The notes below the pieces were generated by a model that saw nothing but the letters and a program-made list of their open reading frames with translations, was not told the DNA's origin and ran no database searches. A program made the translations under genes and the position numbers. From Flavobacterium sp. SH_e (GTDB lineage Bacteria > Bacteroidota > Bacteroidia > Flavobacteriales > Flavobacteriaceae), in NCBI RefSeq assembly GCF_025717045.1, contig NZ_JAOVZN010000001.1, forward strand, positions 124,001-188,000: a stretch of DNA of 64,000 nt, read 5' to 3'. Shown piece after piece: positions 25,766 to 35,009 of the stretch. Numbering within the stretch: position 1 is the first letter of the stretch; every line of letters starts with the position of its first letter.

Positions 25766-26782
25766 ATGAAAAAATTACTCCTTTTATTATTAGTTGTCTC
25801 TGCGTATTCTTGTAAAACTGCGCAATCAACTGCATCCAAAGACAATTCTGATCCGTCAAAATATGTTAAAGCTATCAGCGAAAAAGATCTTAAGAAAATG
25901 CTTTACACTGTTGCTTCTGACGAAATGGAAGGCCGCGAAACAGGTTCAGCAGGACAAAAAAAAGCAGGTCTTTACATGATTGAGCAATACAAAAAAAACG
26001 GAATTTCTTTTCCAAAAGGAGCTTCAGACTTCTACCAGCCAGTTCCAGCTGCATTTATGAATGCAAGACGCAATCAAAACCTTCCAGATTCTGAAAACAT
26101 CTGGGCTTATATTGAAGGTTCAGAAAAACCAAATGAAATATTAGTAATTTCTGCTCATTACGATCACGTTGGAATTAAAGATGGTGAAGTTTACAACGGT
26201 GCTGATGATGATGGTTCTGGAACTGTAGCAGTTATAGAAATGGCTAAAGCTTTTGCTAAAGCTAAAAAAGAGGGACACGGACCAAAACGTTCTATTTTGT
26301 TTCTTCACGTAACTGGTGAAGAGCATGGCTTACACGGATCACGATATTATTCTGAAAATCCATTATTCCCAATTGCGAATACAATTGCTGATATCAACAT
26401 CGACATGATCGGACGTCGCGATGTTGAGCATTCAAACACAAACAACTACGTTTATGTAATTGGTGCTGACAGATTATCTTCTGATTTACACAACGCGGTT
26501 GTAGCTCAAAACGAAAAATACATCAAAATGGATTTAGATTTTAAATTTAATGATCCAAAAGATCCAAACCATTTCTACGAGCGTTCTGACCACTATAACT
26601 TCGCAAAAAACGGTATTCCAGCTGTTTTCTTCTTCAACGGTGTTCATGAAGATTACCACGGAAAAGGCGACGAACCTCAAAAAATTGAATATGACGCTTT
26701 AACTAAAAGAACAAAATTGGCTTTTGTTGTAGCATGGGATTTAGCAAATAGAGAGAATAGACCGGTAGTTGATAAAAAATAA
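25766..26782 (+). CDS. M28-family zinc aminopeptidase lipoprotein
   Basis: 338 residues. Lipobox SAYSC with Cys16. The metallopeptidase core shows ISAHYDHVG (His and Asp), NGADDDGSGT (bridging Asp), HVTGEEHGLHGS (Glu pair), DINIDMIGRRD and a late FFNGVHEDYHGKGD His. This matches the two-zinc M28 peptidases, which remove N-terminal residues from peptides. It acts in the envelope. Confidence 0.92.
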   Translation: MKKLLLLLLVVSAYSCKTAQSTASKDNSDPSKYVKAISEKDLKKMLYTVASDEMEGRETGSAGQKKAGLYMIEQYKKNGISFPKGASDFYQPVPAAFMNARRNQNLPDSENIWAYIEGSEKPNEILVISAHYDHVGIKDGEVYNGADDDGSGTVAVIEMAKAFAKAKKEGHGPKRSILFLHVTGEEHGLHGSRYYSENPLFPIANTIADINIDMIGRRDVEHSNTNNYVYVIGADRLSSDLHNAVVAQNEKYIKMDLDFKFNDPKDPNHFYERSDHYNFAKNGIPAVFFFNGVHEDYHGKGDEPQKIEYDALTKRTKLAFVVAWDLANRENRPVVDKK

Positions 26783-26790
26783 TTCTTTTT

Positions 26791-26962
26791 AAGATGCTAA
26801 GGTTCTGAGATGCTAAGACACTAAGGTTCTAAGGTTTTAAGGTTTCTTTTAAAACGGCATAAAAAAAGGATGAGTAAAACTCATCCTTTTTTGTTATATC
26901 TTGATTTACTAATTTACTCAAAGCTAAAAACCTTAGAATCTTAGCATCTCAGAACCTTAGCA
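26791..26962. repeat. Long imperfect inverted repeat around a bidirectional terminator
   Basis: The left side repeats words such as GATGCTAAGGTTCTGAGATG and CTAAGGTTCTAAGGTTTTAAGG; the right side has the complementary AACCTTAGAATCTTAGCATC and TCAGAACCTTAGCAACTT. In the centre AAAAAAGGATGA/TCATCCTTTTTT (26862-26873/26881-26892) forms a terminator usable by both the M28 gene and rho. Related words occur at 31670-31712 and 34125-34165. Confidence 0.75.
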
Positions 26963-26969
26963 ACTTTTA

Positions 26970-28802
26970 TTAGTCATTCATCGAAATCAAAAACTCCTCA
27001 TTATTCTTCGTTTTCTTGAAACGATCGTTTACGAAATCCATTGATTCTACTGGGTTCATATCTGATAGATATTTACGCATGATCCACATTCTTTGTAATG
27101 TTTTTTCATCTAATAACAAGTCATCACGACGTGTACTAGATGAAGTAAGATCGATTGCTGGGAAAATACGTTTATTAGCTATCTTACGATCTAATTGTAA
27201 TTCCATATTACCTGTTCCTTTAAATTCTTCGAAGATAACTTCGTCCATTTTAGAACCAGTTTCTGTTAATGCCGTTGCGATAATACTTAAAGAACCACCA
27301 TTTTCTACATTTCTAGCCGCTCCGAAGAAACGTTTTGGCTTTTGTAATGCATTTGCATCAACACCTCCACTTAATACTTTTCCAGATGCTGGCTGAACTG
27401 TGTTATAAGCTCTTGCTAAACGCGTAATAGAGTCTAATAAAATCACAACATCATGACCGCATTCTACTAAACGTTTTGCTTTTTCCAGTACAATATTAGC
27501 GATTTTTACGTGTTCTTGCGGTTCTCTATCAAAAGTAGAAGCGATAACTTCACCACGAACACTTCTTTGCATATCTGTAACCTCCTCAGGACGTTCGTCA
27601 ATAAGAAGAACAATCAAATAAACTTCTGGATGGTTAGCAGCAATTGCATTTGCAATATCTTTAAGAAGCATTGTTTTACCAGTTTTAGGCTGTGCAACGA
27701 TCATACCACGCTGACCTTTACCTATTGGTGAAAACAAATCTATAATTCTTGTTGAAATAGAACTGCCTTTTTCGGCTAGTTTGAATTTTTCTGAAGGAAA
27801 AACTGGTGTCAAGTGTTCGAAAGAAACTCTGTCGCGAACAACTTGCGGATCATGTCCATTGATTTTTAATACTCGAACCAAAGGAAAAAACTTCTCTCCT
27901 TCTTTTGGAGGACGAACCACTCCTTTTACAGTATCTCCGGTTTTTAAACCAAATAATCTAATTTGTGAAGTTGATAAATAAATATCATCTGGAGAAGCTA
28001 AATAATTATAATCTGATGAACGTAAAAATCCATAACCATCTGGCATCATTTCTAAAACACCTTCACTTTCAATAATTCCGTCAAATTCAAAATCTGAATC
28101 TCTAAAGTTATTGTTATTCTTTTTATTCTTGTGATTAGGGTTTTGGTTGTTGTGATTTCCGTTTCCATTGCCATTCCCGTTTTGATTTTGGTTCTGATTC
28201 GGGTTTTGGTTTTGATTTTTATTCTGATTCGGATTGATCTTTTTTGCAGGAGCAGATTGTGGAGTTTTTTCAGCTGTTTCGGCTGTTACTTCAGAAACAA
28301 TTGATTCTGACGGAGTTGACTCTATAGCTTCTTCAGCAGTAATTTCTTTTACAGCTTCTTTTTCCTTTTTAAGAGCTACTTTCTTCTCGTATGCCGATTT
28401 ATTAAATTTTACAACTTTAGGCTCTTTTTTTGCTGCTGGTCCATTGTTTTCCTGTGCTTCTACAGTCGCCACTTCTGCAATTGGCTGTGCTGTTTCAGCA
28501 GTATCGTTTTTCTGAACAGTTTCCTCTACTTTATCAAATTCTAAAACGGGTGTATTTTTGGTATTTGCTGCTTTTGTTTTTGCCGGTGCAATTCTAGCGC
28601 GTTTCGGTTTTTCATCTTTAACTTCAGAAACTGCTTCTGTTTGAGGAGCTTCAGCAGGCGCAAGAGTACTTTCTTGATGTGCTAAAATCTGACTAATTAA
28701 AGTCTCTTTTTTGACACCATTAATCTTTATTGTTTTAGCTAACTTAGCTATTTCTTGAAGCTCAGCAAGCTTCATTTCTTTTAATGCAGAAATATCAAAC
28801 AT
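26970..28802 (-). CDS. rho: Transcription termination factor Rho with long N-terminal insert
   Basis: 610 residues against about 420 in E. coli. Rho N-terminal helical domain (about 1-45), then some 190 residues of Ala/Glu/Lys-rich and Asn/Gln/Gly-rich low complexity (an N-Q-N-G-N tract near 195-230), then the RNA-binding domain (about 240-310) and the ATPase with P-loop QPKTGKTML and [13 protein letters not shown]. Such inserts are normal in Bacteroidota Rho. Hexameric helicase that ends transcription; relevant to leader regulation proposed elsewhere in the window. Confidence 0.95.
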   Translation of the reverse strand: MFDISALKEMKLAELQEIAKLAKTIKINGVKKETLISQILAHQESTLAPAEAPQTEAVSEVKDEKPKRARIAPAKTKAANTKNTPVLEFDKVEETVQKNDTAETAQPIAEVATVEAQENNGPAAKKEPKVVKFNKSAYEKKVALKKEKEAVKEITAEEAIESTPSESIVSEVTAETAEKTPQSAPAKKINPNQNKNQNQNPNQNQNQNGNGNGNGNHNNQNPNHKNKKNNNNFRDSDFEFDGIIESEGVLEMMPDGYGFLRSSDYNYLASPDDIYLSTSQIRLFGLKTGDTVKGVVRPPKEGEKFFPLVRVLKINGHDPQVVRDRVSFEHLTPVFPSEKFKLAEKGSSISTRIIDLFSPIGKGQRGMIVAQPKTGKTMLLKDIANAIAANHPEVYLIVLLIDERPEEVTDMQRSVRGEVIASTFDREPQEHVKIANIVLEKAKRLVECGHDVVILLDSITRLARAYNTVQPASGKVLSGGVDANALQKPKRFFGAARNVENGGSLSIIATALTETGSKMDEVIFEEFKGTGNMELQLDRKIANKRIFPAIDLTSSSTRRDDLLLDEKTLQRMWIMRKYLSDMNPVESMDFVNDRFKKTKNNEEFLISMND

Positions 28803-28983
28803 GAATGTTCTATGAATTTAATTATTTTAAGGAATACTGTAAAAAGAATAGGTAGATAATTAATTTGAATTGACCGCAGTATGAAGTGCTTACGGTATTA
28901 TGATGCAATAATACGAATAAAATTTTATCATACAATAGTATTTTAAAAAAAGAAAATATATTTTTGTAAAACATTTTTAGACC

Positions 28984-29394
28984 ATGATACAAAGAATTCA
29001 GACTGTATATTTATTTCTAGCTTTTGCTGCAACTGGCATTTTAATGCTTTTTGTTCCGCTTTGGACAACTAGTGCAGGAAAGCCGTTCTTTTTTATGCAG
29101 GATCAGCTTTATACTGTTTTATTAGGCTTAACAACTATGCTTAGTATTATCAGTATAATTTCATTTAAAAAAAGACAAAATCAGTTTGTGTTAAACAGAC
29201 TGAACATAATATTAAATTTAATTTTATTAGGATTATTTGTATATCGCTCACTAAATTTATCTGGAGGGACTGAGGTCTCTGAGAAAGGTATTGGGATGTT
29301 CATGCCAATTGTTGCTATCGTGTTATTAGTTTTAGCTAATAAGGCCATCAAAAAGGACGAAGATCTTGTAAAATCTGTTGATCGTTTGAGGTAA
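28984..29394 (+). CDS. DUF4293 small membrane protein
   Basis: 136 residues with four hydrophobic spans; starts MIQRIQTVYLFLAFAATGILM, the DUF4293 opening, and ends in a charged tail. Usually divergent from rho in Flavobacteria, as here. TATTTTTG (28960-28967) is a possible -7 box. Function unknown. Confidence 0.85.
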   Translation: MIQRIQTVYLFLAFAATGILMLFVPLWTTSAGKPFFFMQDQLYTVLLGLTTMLSIISIISFKKRQNQFVLNRLNIILNLILLGLFVYRSLNLSGGTEVSEKGIGMFMPIVAIVLLVLANKAIKKDEDLVKSVDRLR

Positions 29395-29426
29395 ACCTAT
29401 AAACTTAGTTTATTTGTGCGAAGAAG

Positions 29427-29456
29427 AACCCGAATTTTGATTCGGGTTTTTTTTTG
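29427..29456 (+). terminator. Terminator of the DUF4293 gene
   Basis: AACCCGAA (29427-29434) and TTCGGGTT (29441-29448) form a perfect stem with a 6-nt loop followed by nine T. Confidence 0.9.
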
Positions 29457-29541
29457 CCCTATTATAGCATAAATCAGACCTAAAGAGCCTAATAAAATTT
29501 GATTTGCGTGATAAATTTGTATTTTTCAAATTCAAATAATC

Positions 29542-30201
29542 ATGATACCAAAAATAAGGATTCATCTTGCAGATGATCATCAGGTTTTAATTGATGGCCT
29601 CTCCAACTTATTAAAAACAGTTCCAAATTTTGAAGTCGTAGGCTGCTCACTTGATGGCACCAATGTATATAACGATGTTTTAATGGATAATGCTGATGTT
29701 TTAATTCTTGACATTAGTATGCCTAAAAAAGATGGAATTGAGACTTTAAAAGAATTCAATACAAATCAATCTTCTTGCAAAGTCATTATTTTATCTAGTT
29801 ACGATGATTTGAAGATTATTAAAGAAGTTATGAAATTGGGCGCAAAAGGCTACTTGACAAAAAACTGCGCAGGAGAAAATATTATCGAAGCTGTTGAAGC
29901 CGTTCATCAAGGACAGGAGTATTTTAGTGATGCGGTGCGAGAAAAAATATTTAACACCTTTAAAGACAATCCGAAATTAAACCAAAATGCTGTTATAGAA
30001 AATCCGATTTTAAGCCCGCGCGAAATTGAAATCATAACTTTAATTGCTTTAGAATACAGCGGAAAAGAAATCAGTGAAAAACTTTTTATTAGTTCGCATA
30101 CTGTTGAAACCCATCGTAAAAACATTATGAAAAAACTAAATATTAAAAGTACTATTGGTTTGGTAAAATACTCCCTTAAAAACAATTTGATTAATTCCTA
30201 A
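29542..30201 (+). CDS. NarL/LuxR-type response regulator
   Basis: 219 residues. Receiver domain 4-125 with acidic pocket ADD (10-12), phosphoacceptor Asp57 in LILDISMP and Lys in GAKGYLTK. C-terminal LuxR helix-turn-helix (about 152-215: LSPREIEIITLIALEYSGKEISEKLFISSHTVETHRKNIMKKL). Paired with the histidine kinase 11 bp downstream. TAAATTTG (29512-29519) could be its -7 box. Confidence 0.93.
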   Translation: MIPKIRIHLADDHQVLIDGLSNLLKTVPNFEVVGCSLDGTNVYNDVLMDNADVLILDISMPKKDGIETLKEFNTNQSSCKVIILSSYDDLKIIKEVMKLGAKGYLTKNCAGENIIEAVEAVHQGQEYFSDAVREKIFNTFKDNPKLNQNAVIENPILSPREIEIITLIALEYSGKEISEKLFISSHTVETHRKNIMKKLNIKSTIGLVKYSLKNNLINS

Positions 30202-30212
30202 AAATTGCTTTT

Positions 30213-31127
30213 ATGTTTGGTTTTAAATTCTTCACCTCTCTGCTGTTACTTTTTGCCATTGAAGGAACTGTCATTACTAACTCAAAAAACAACATAAATG
30301 CTAAAGCGCTTCAAACACAAATTGATAGTAAAACGGCACTTAATCAAGTAAGTAAATCAGATCAGTTACGAAATAAAAAAATCGTCAGTTTATCTATTAT
30401 ACTTGTCGTAATCATTTTTCTTTTATTTTACTTTTTGTACCAAAACAATAAACTAAAACAGAAAATAAAACGAAAAGATACCAAGCAGAAAATTCTTCTC
30501 AATATTATTAATTCCAGTATAGATTCTCAAGAAGTCGAACGTAAAAAAATTGCCTCTTTCCTGCACGACAATATCAATTCACTGCTGTCATCTGCTGGAT
30601 TACATCTAAATACTTTTACAGCACAGCATGACATCAAATCCAACGAGATCCAGAAGGCAAAAAGCATTTTATCAGAAGTTCACGAGCTCTTACGAGATAT
30701 GTCTCACGATCTTGTTCCGTCACTTTTGGTTCGTTTTGGATTGATTTATGCCTTAGAAGATTTATGCGAGAAAAACTCTAATTCTGCGATTGAATTTGAA
30801 TTTTCAAGTTCGATTCCAGCAAATAGAAGATATGTTGAAAAATTTGAAATGAAAATCTATTTCATTGTCAGTGAATTATTCAGCAATATCATAAAACACA
30901 GTAATTCTAAAAAAGCAAAACTCGCTGTCTCTGAAAAAAACAACCAACTGATTTTGCAAATTCAAGATGACGGAATTGGCTTTAAAACCAGAAAACTAAA
31001 AGACGTAGAAGGTTTTGGTTTAAATCGAATTCGAGCCCAAATAAAAAAATACAAAGGATCTTTATCTATTGTTTCAAAAGAAAATGAGGGAACTAAAATA
31101 AAAATTCAGATTCCTTTGCCACATTAA
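30213..31127 (+). CDS. HisKA_3-type sensor histidine kinase, short form
   Basis: 304 residues. A possible signal segment (5-22), a short outside stretch, one membrane span (about 56-77), a coiled linker, the HisKA_3 motif VERKKIASFLHDN with His118, and a HATPase domain with N-box SNIIKHS and G-box DDGIGFKTR. The TPR array usually carried by flavobacterial NarL-partner kinases is absent, leaving almost no sensor. It may sense through the membrane span or a partner. Its stop codon abuts that of the convergent phosphodiesterase. Confidence 0.9.
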   Translation: MFGFKFFTSLLLLFAIEGTVITNSKNNINAKALQTQIDSKTALNQVSKSDQLRNKKIVSLSIILVVIIFLLFYFLYQNNKLKQKIKRKDTKQKILLNIINSSIDSQEVERKKIASFLHDNINSLLSSAGLHLNTFTAQHDIKSNEIQKAKSILSEVHELLRDMSHDLVPSLLVRFGLIYALEDLCEKNSNSAIEFEFSSSIPANRRYVEKFEMKIYFIVSELFSNIIKHSNSKKAKLAVSEKNNQLILQIQDDGIGFKTRKLKDVEGFGLNRIRAQIKKYKGSLSIVSKENEGTKIKIQIPLPH

Positions 31128-31622
31128 TTACTTCGCTCCTATTTCGACGATTTCCAAATCTTTGATTTTGTCATTATCAATTACAAATCGAAGCATAGTT
31201 CTTACTTTATGAAAACCACTTTTTCCTGCCGCGCCGGGATTCATGTGCAGTAAATTATTCTTTTTATCAAACATGACTTTCAAAATGTGAGAATGTCCAC
31301 AAATAAATAATTTTGGCGGATTCAGAGCCAATTCTTCTCTAACATTTTGATTGTACTTTCCAGGATAACCTCCAATATGCGTAATCCAAACCGATACATT
31401 TTCACATGAAAAACGGTTGTTTAACGGAAATTCTAATCTTGCTTTTGCATCATCGATATTTCCGTAAACCGCTCTTAAAGGCTTTAGTTTTTTAATGGTA
31501 TCGGTAACCGTCAAATCTCCAATATCTCCCGCATGCCAAACTTCATCTGCCTGAGCAACGTATTTTAAAATTGTATCATCAATATGGCTGTGAGTATCTG
31601 AGAGAAGGAGAATTTTAGTCAA
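31128..31622 (-). CDS. YfcE/MJ0936-type metallophosphoesterase
   Basis: 164 residues. Metal-binding motifs SDTHSHID (8-15), HAGDIGD (30-36), YGNID (54-58), ITHIGGYPG and CGHSHILK, then HMNPGAAG. This is a small cytoplasmic phosphodiesterase of unknown physiological substrate. It is convergent with the histidine kinase, with no spacer. Confidence 0.88.
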   Translation of the reverse strand: MTKILLLSDTHSHIDDTILKYVAQADEVWHAGDIGDLTVTDTIKKLKPLRAVYGNIDDAKARLEFPLNNRFSCENVSVWITHIGGYPGKYNQNVREELALNPPKLFICGHSHILKVMFDKKNNLLHMNPGAAGKSGFHKVRTMLRFVIDNDKIKDLEIVEIGAK

Positions 31623-31659
31623 TTTTTTTGAGGTTCAAAGGTTCATAGCAGCAAAGGTA

Positions 31660-31715
31660 CAAAGGTTTTTTTAAAAGACGCTAAGATTCTGAGTTGCTAA
31701 GATTCTGAGTTTTTC
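31660..31715. repeat. Intergenic 'GCTAAGATTCTGAG' repeat copies
   Basis: Two direct copies of GCTAAGATTCTGAGTT in tandem (about 31680-31712), of the same family as 26791-26962 and 34125-34165. Confidence 0.6.
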
Positions 31716-31745
31716 TAGCTAAATGATATATTTCCTCAAACAAAA

Positions 31746-31775
31746 AAATCCGATCTACTTTCGCAAATCGGATTT
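31746..31775 (-). terminator. Terminator of the SPFH gene (minus strand)
   Basis: AAATCCGAT and ATCGGATTT form a 9-bp stem with a 12-nt loop. On the minus strand it is followed by a T-run, 20 bp after the SPFH stop codon. Confidence 0.8.
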
Positions 31776-31794
31776 CTATTATAGTATAAAATGA

Positions 31795-33711
31795 TTATTG
31801 TTTTTTAGGATTTTTAGTTTCTTTTAAATCTTTGGTATCCATCATTTCCATTAATTTCAATCCTAACAAACCACTGATTGAACCGTCAGAACCGCCGTTT
31901 CCTGAAATTAATACATCTGGAATTACTTTGATATTTCCTTTACCAATTTCTTCTGTTACTTTATAACGGGTAAAGTTATCTCCGCCCATCGCACTAACTT
32001 GTAATTGATAAGCTTCAGCGGTCGATTTACCAATTGCCATAATTTTCTCTGCTTCAGCCAAACCTGTTTTTGAGATTTTTTCAGCTTCTGCGCTCGCATT
32101 CAGTCTTGTTGCTTCAGCCTGTGCTCCTGCTCTAGCTTTTGTCGCTTCTGCTTCAGCATTTGCACGCATTTTTGTTGCTTCTGCTTCGGCATTTACATTC
32201 AATTTCAAACTTGTCGCATCTCCTTCAGCTTTCTTTACTGTTGCATCTGCGGTTCTTTGTGCGATTTCAACACTTTGAGAAGCGCGAACAATTTCTTTCT
32301 GCATATCTGCAATTGCGGTCTCTTTTTCCATCCCCTGACGCTGTTCTTGAGCCATTCTTTGCGTTTGATACGTTTTTTGCTCTTCTTCCGCCAATTTTCT
32401 GTCTGTCAAGGTTTTCATTAGCGAATCTGGTGGCACAATATCTCCAATCAAAGTATCAACTGCATTTACGTTATACTCATCAAGAACTAATTTAATATGA
32501 TTTTTAGCCGATTCTTGACGTTCTTTCCTTGTTGTTAAGAACGAAATCACATCGCTGTCCTGAGCTGAGTTTCTGAAATAGTTACCAATTGTCGGCTCTA
32601 AAACTTGAGAAACCAAATTATTCATGCTTCCAAAACGAGCAATTACTTTTGGCGCTTCGGCAGCTGGAACGTGAATGATTTGCGCCACATCTAAATTAAA
32701 TGGGAAACCGTCTTTTGAACGCACTGTTATTGTAGATAAATTTTTATCCAAATCATGCGATTCGCTTCTTGCATTAGCCCAGTTTAAAACCAAATTTGTC
32801 GTCGGAACAGGTTCTAACTTAGTTGTATATTTATTTAAAGCATATTTTCCAGGTCCAAAAGGCTCCATCCAAACACCTCGCTGTCCTTTTGAAACAATAT
32901 TTCCGTGTTTGAAAGTATCACCTGTAACATCCTGACCATCTTCTCCAATATACGAAATCACAACTCCAACATAACCAATTGGCACATCTGTCATTGGATT
33001 TTGTTCGATTAAGATTCCCCACGTATTAATATAATAAGAACCTGCCAGCATAACTTGTGGCTGTAAACCACGATTTCCGCCGTGCTCTAAAAACTTATCG
33101 AAGTCCTGAAAATTATTATGATCATCAACAAATTTTCCTGCTATCTGACCTTGCGGAATCGGTTCTCCATCAAGCGCAGTTACGATGCCAATCATATTTT
33201 CATAAATCTTGATTTGATCTGCAATAACAATTTCAAACAAGAACGTATTAATACGATATGATCCCGTCGTAATAAATGCAGTCTGACGACCTTTTTGCCC
33301 ACCATTGTTTAAGAAAGAGGTAGCATCTTGAAAATTGTCACATTCTACTTTTCTTGCTAAGATTCGTCCAGTTGGAATTTCTTTTCCGTCTTTACTTAAA
33401 ACCAACCCAATTTTACCTTCAGGAATAATTGTAAATCCAGTCATATCGATTGAATATTGCCAAATCCACATTCCCCAATATAAACCTGGAGCAAGCGTTT
33501 GTGCTTGAAAACCAGCTTCGCCTTTTGTCGCTATAATACGCCCATCAGGCAATGACCTGTCTGTGCCAAACAGAACGAATTTTTTGGTAACTAAACCAAT
33601 TTTATCCTCAGGAACCATGACCATTCCGAAGAAAACGCGTAAAATAAATTTGTAAAAAAGAATGGCAAATACAATTAAAATTATCCACCAATAAGAAGTA
33701 ATTTCATTCAT
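31795..33711 (-). CDS. SPFH/flotillin-family membrane protein with tandem N-terminal repeats
   Basis: About 638 residues from the ATG at 33711 (an ATG 27 bp upstream would add nine polar residues before the membrane anchor). One N-terminal span is followed by three related units, each with a pattern like IGLV...DG..IP.G.I...FQD...FL..GG..G.Q...GSY.INT, then an SPFH domain, and a long Ala/Glu/Lys coiled coil with repeated ATKMRANAEAEATKARAGA-type units, ending in a Gly-rich tail. It probably scaffolds membrane microdomains as an oligomer. Confidence 0.85.
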   Translation of the reverse strand: MNEITSYWWIILIVFAILFYKFILRVFFGMVMVPEDKIGLVTKKFVLFGTDRSLPDGRIIATKGEAGFQAQTLAPGLYWGMWIWQYSIDMTGFTIIPEGKIGLVLSKDGKEIPTGRILARKVECDNFQDATSFLNNGGQKGRQTAFITTGSYRINTFLFEIVIADQIKIYENMIGIVTALDGEPIPQGQIAGKFVDDHNNFQDFDKFLEHGGNRGLQPQVMLAGSYYINTWGILIEQNPMTDVPIGYVGVVISYIGEDGQDVTGDTFKHGNIVSKGQRGVWMEPFGPGKYALNKYTTKLEPVPTTNLVLNWANARSESHDLDKNLSTITVRSKDGFPFNLDVAQIIHVPAAEAPKVIARFGSMNNLVSQVLEPTIGNYFRNSAQDSDVISFLTTRKERQESAKNHIKLVLDEYNVNAVDTLIGDIVPPDSLMKTLTDRKLAEEEQKTYQTQRMAQEQRQGMEKETAIADMQKEIVRASQSVEIAQRTADATVKKAEGDATSLKLNVNAEAEATKMRANAEAEATKARAGAQAEATRLNASAEAEKISKTGLAEAEKIMAIGKSTAEAYQLQVSAMGGDNFTRYKVTEEIGKGNIKVIPDVLISGNGGSDGSISGLLGLKLMEMMDTKDLKETKNPKKQ

Positions 33712-33899
33712 AGTTTTTGTTTTTAGTGATACAAACATAGGAGAAATATGAAATGTTAAAATGAAAAATTTAAAAAATTAACATTTTGAATTTTCTGACT
33801 AAAAATGTTAAAAATTTATTTTAATTAAATCGTTGGAATTGTCAATTTCTGACACGATTTTTAGTTGAACAAACTATGATTTGCATTTTGGGTTTTAAA

Positions 33900-34165
33900 G
33901 GGTTTTAACAAAGTTTCTGAGATTCTGAGATACAAAAGGACTAAGTTTTTGTTTTTAGATTTTATTGAAATAGACATTTATTGATTTTAAAATATACCTA
34001 TATATTATGTACAATTTTTCCGTTCTGGCGTTAGACGCATTGCAGTGCGTCTCTACAGATATACAGAACAAAAAAAACTTTGCAACTCTGAACCTTTGTA
34101 ACTTTGCTCCTAAAAAGAAAAAACTTAGAACCTTAGCATCTCAGAACCTTAGCATCTTCAAAAAA
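33900..34165. repeat. Repeat-rich spacer before truA
   Basis: This 494-bp gap (33712-34205) has no credible gene. It contains the palindrome AGACGCATTGCAGTGCGTCT (34033-34052) inside an outer GTTCTG/CAGAAC pair (34022-34027/34064-34069), plus tandem copies of GAACCTTAGCATCTCAGAACC (about 34127-34160). An open frame through the repeats encodes only repeat-derived sequence. Confidence 0.65.
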
Positions 34166-34205
34166 ACCTTTGTACCTTTGCCCCTCAGAACCTCTGTCCC
34201 TTAAA

Positions 34206-34940
34206 ATGAGATATTTTATTCAATTCGCTTATAACGGAACACATTATCATGGCTGGCAAATACAGCCAAATGCTTCTTCAGTTCAAGAAACTTTAAATAA
34301 AGCTTTTTCGGTTTTATTAAATGAAACCATTAGCATTATGGGTGCTGGGCGAACAGATACTGGTGTTCATGCAAGCGAAATGTACGGTCATTTTGACACA
34401 GAAAAGAGCTTAGATATTCCAGTTTTAGTTCATAAACTGAATTCTTATTTACCAAAAGACATCGCGATTTTTGAGATCATTTTAGTTCATGATGATGCGC
34501 ATTGTAGATTTGATGCAACAAAACGAACTTACGAATATCATATCAATACAGTAAAAAATCCGTTTTTACAGGAATTGAGCTGGTATGTTACGCAAAAATT
34601 GGATGTGAATTTAATGAATGAAGCCGCGCAATTATTATTGAAACATACCGATTTTCAATGTTTTTCAAAAGTTAATACCGACGTAAACACATTTGATTGC
34701 ACGATTTTTGAAGCATATTGGAAACAAGAAAACGGAAAACTGATTTTTACCATTTCGGCAAATCGTTTTTTAAGGAATATGGTTCGCGCAATTGTAGGTA
34801 CTTTGATAAATATTGGTTTAAAGAAAATTTCTTTAATTGATTTTGAAAACATCATTGCCAGCAAAAGCAGAGAAAAAGCAGGATTTTCGGTTCCTGCACA
34901 TGGTTTATATTTAACCAAAATAGATTACGATTATTTATAG
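34206..34940 (+). CDS. truA: tRNA pseudouridine(38-40) synthase TruA
   Basis: 244 residues from ATG 34206; the upstream in-frame extension is repeat-derived and lacks homology. Family motifs: FIQFAYNGTHYHGWQIQPN at the start, GAGRTDTGVHA with catalytic Asp51, and late FLRNMVRAIVGTL. It modifies uridines 38-40 of tRNA anticodon arms. Confidence 0.94.
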   Translation: MRYFIQFAYNGTHYHGWQIQPNASSVQETLNKAFSVLLNETISIMGAGRTDTGVHASEMYGHFDTEKSLDIPVLVHKLNSYLPKDIAIFEIILVHDDAHCRFDATKRTYEYHINTVKNPFLQELSWYVTQKLDVNLMNEAAQLLLKHTDFQCFSKVNTDVNTFDCTIFEAYWKQENGKLIFTISANRFLRNMVRAIVGTLINIGLKKISLIDFENIIASKSREKAGFSVPAHGLYLTKIDYDYL

Positions 34941-34997
34941 CTATAAGCGATAAGCTGTAGGCTTTAAGCCTATTGCCTAGAGCCTAAAGCTTAAAGC
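34941..34997. repeat. 'AGCCTAAAGCTTAAAGC' repeat
   Basis: Overlapping short copies of GCTTTAAGC/GCTTAAAGC words in both orientations (TAAGCTGTAGGCTTTAAGCC, GCCTAAAGCTTAAAGCTT) fill the 57-bp gap. Likely a dispersed palindrome remnant; no T-run. Confidence 0.5.
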
Positions 34998-35009
34998 TTG
35001 AAAAAACAA

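Noticed and set aside
28130..28235. CRISPR-like or tandem-repeat locus
   Set aside because: The repetitive DNA is the codon repeat of the Asn/Gln/Gly-rich insert of Rho, in frame with the gene.
32139..32495. Plus-strand open frame inside the SPFH gene
   Set aside because: A shadow of the Ala/Glu/Lys coiled coil on the opposite strand, giving an artificial Leu/His-rich product.
34007..34204. Open frame of 65 codons before truA
   Set aside because: It consists of palindromic and tandem repeat sequence and overlaps the truA start; no protein-like features.
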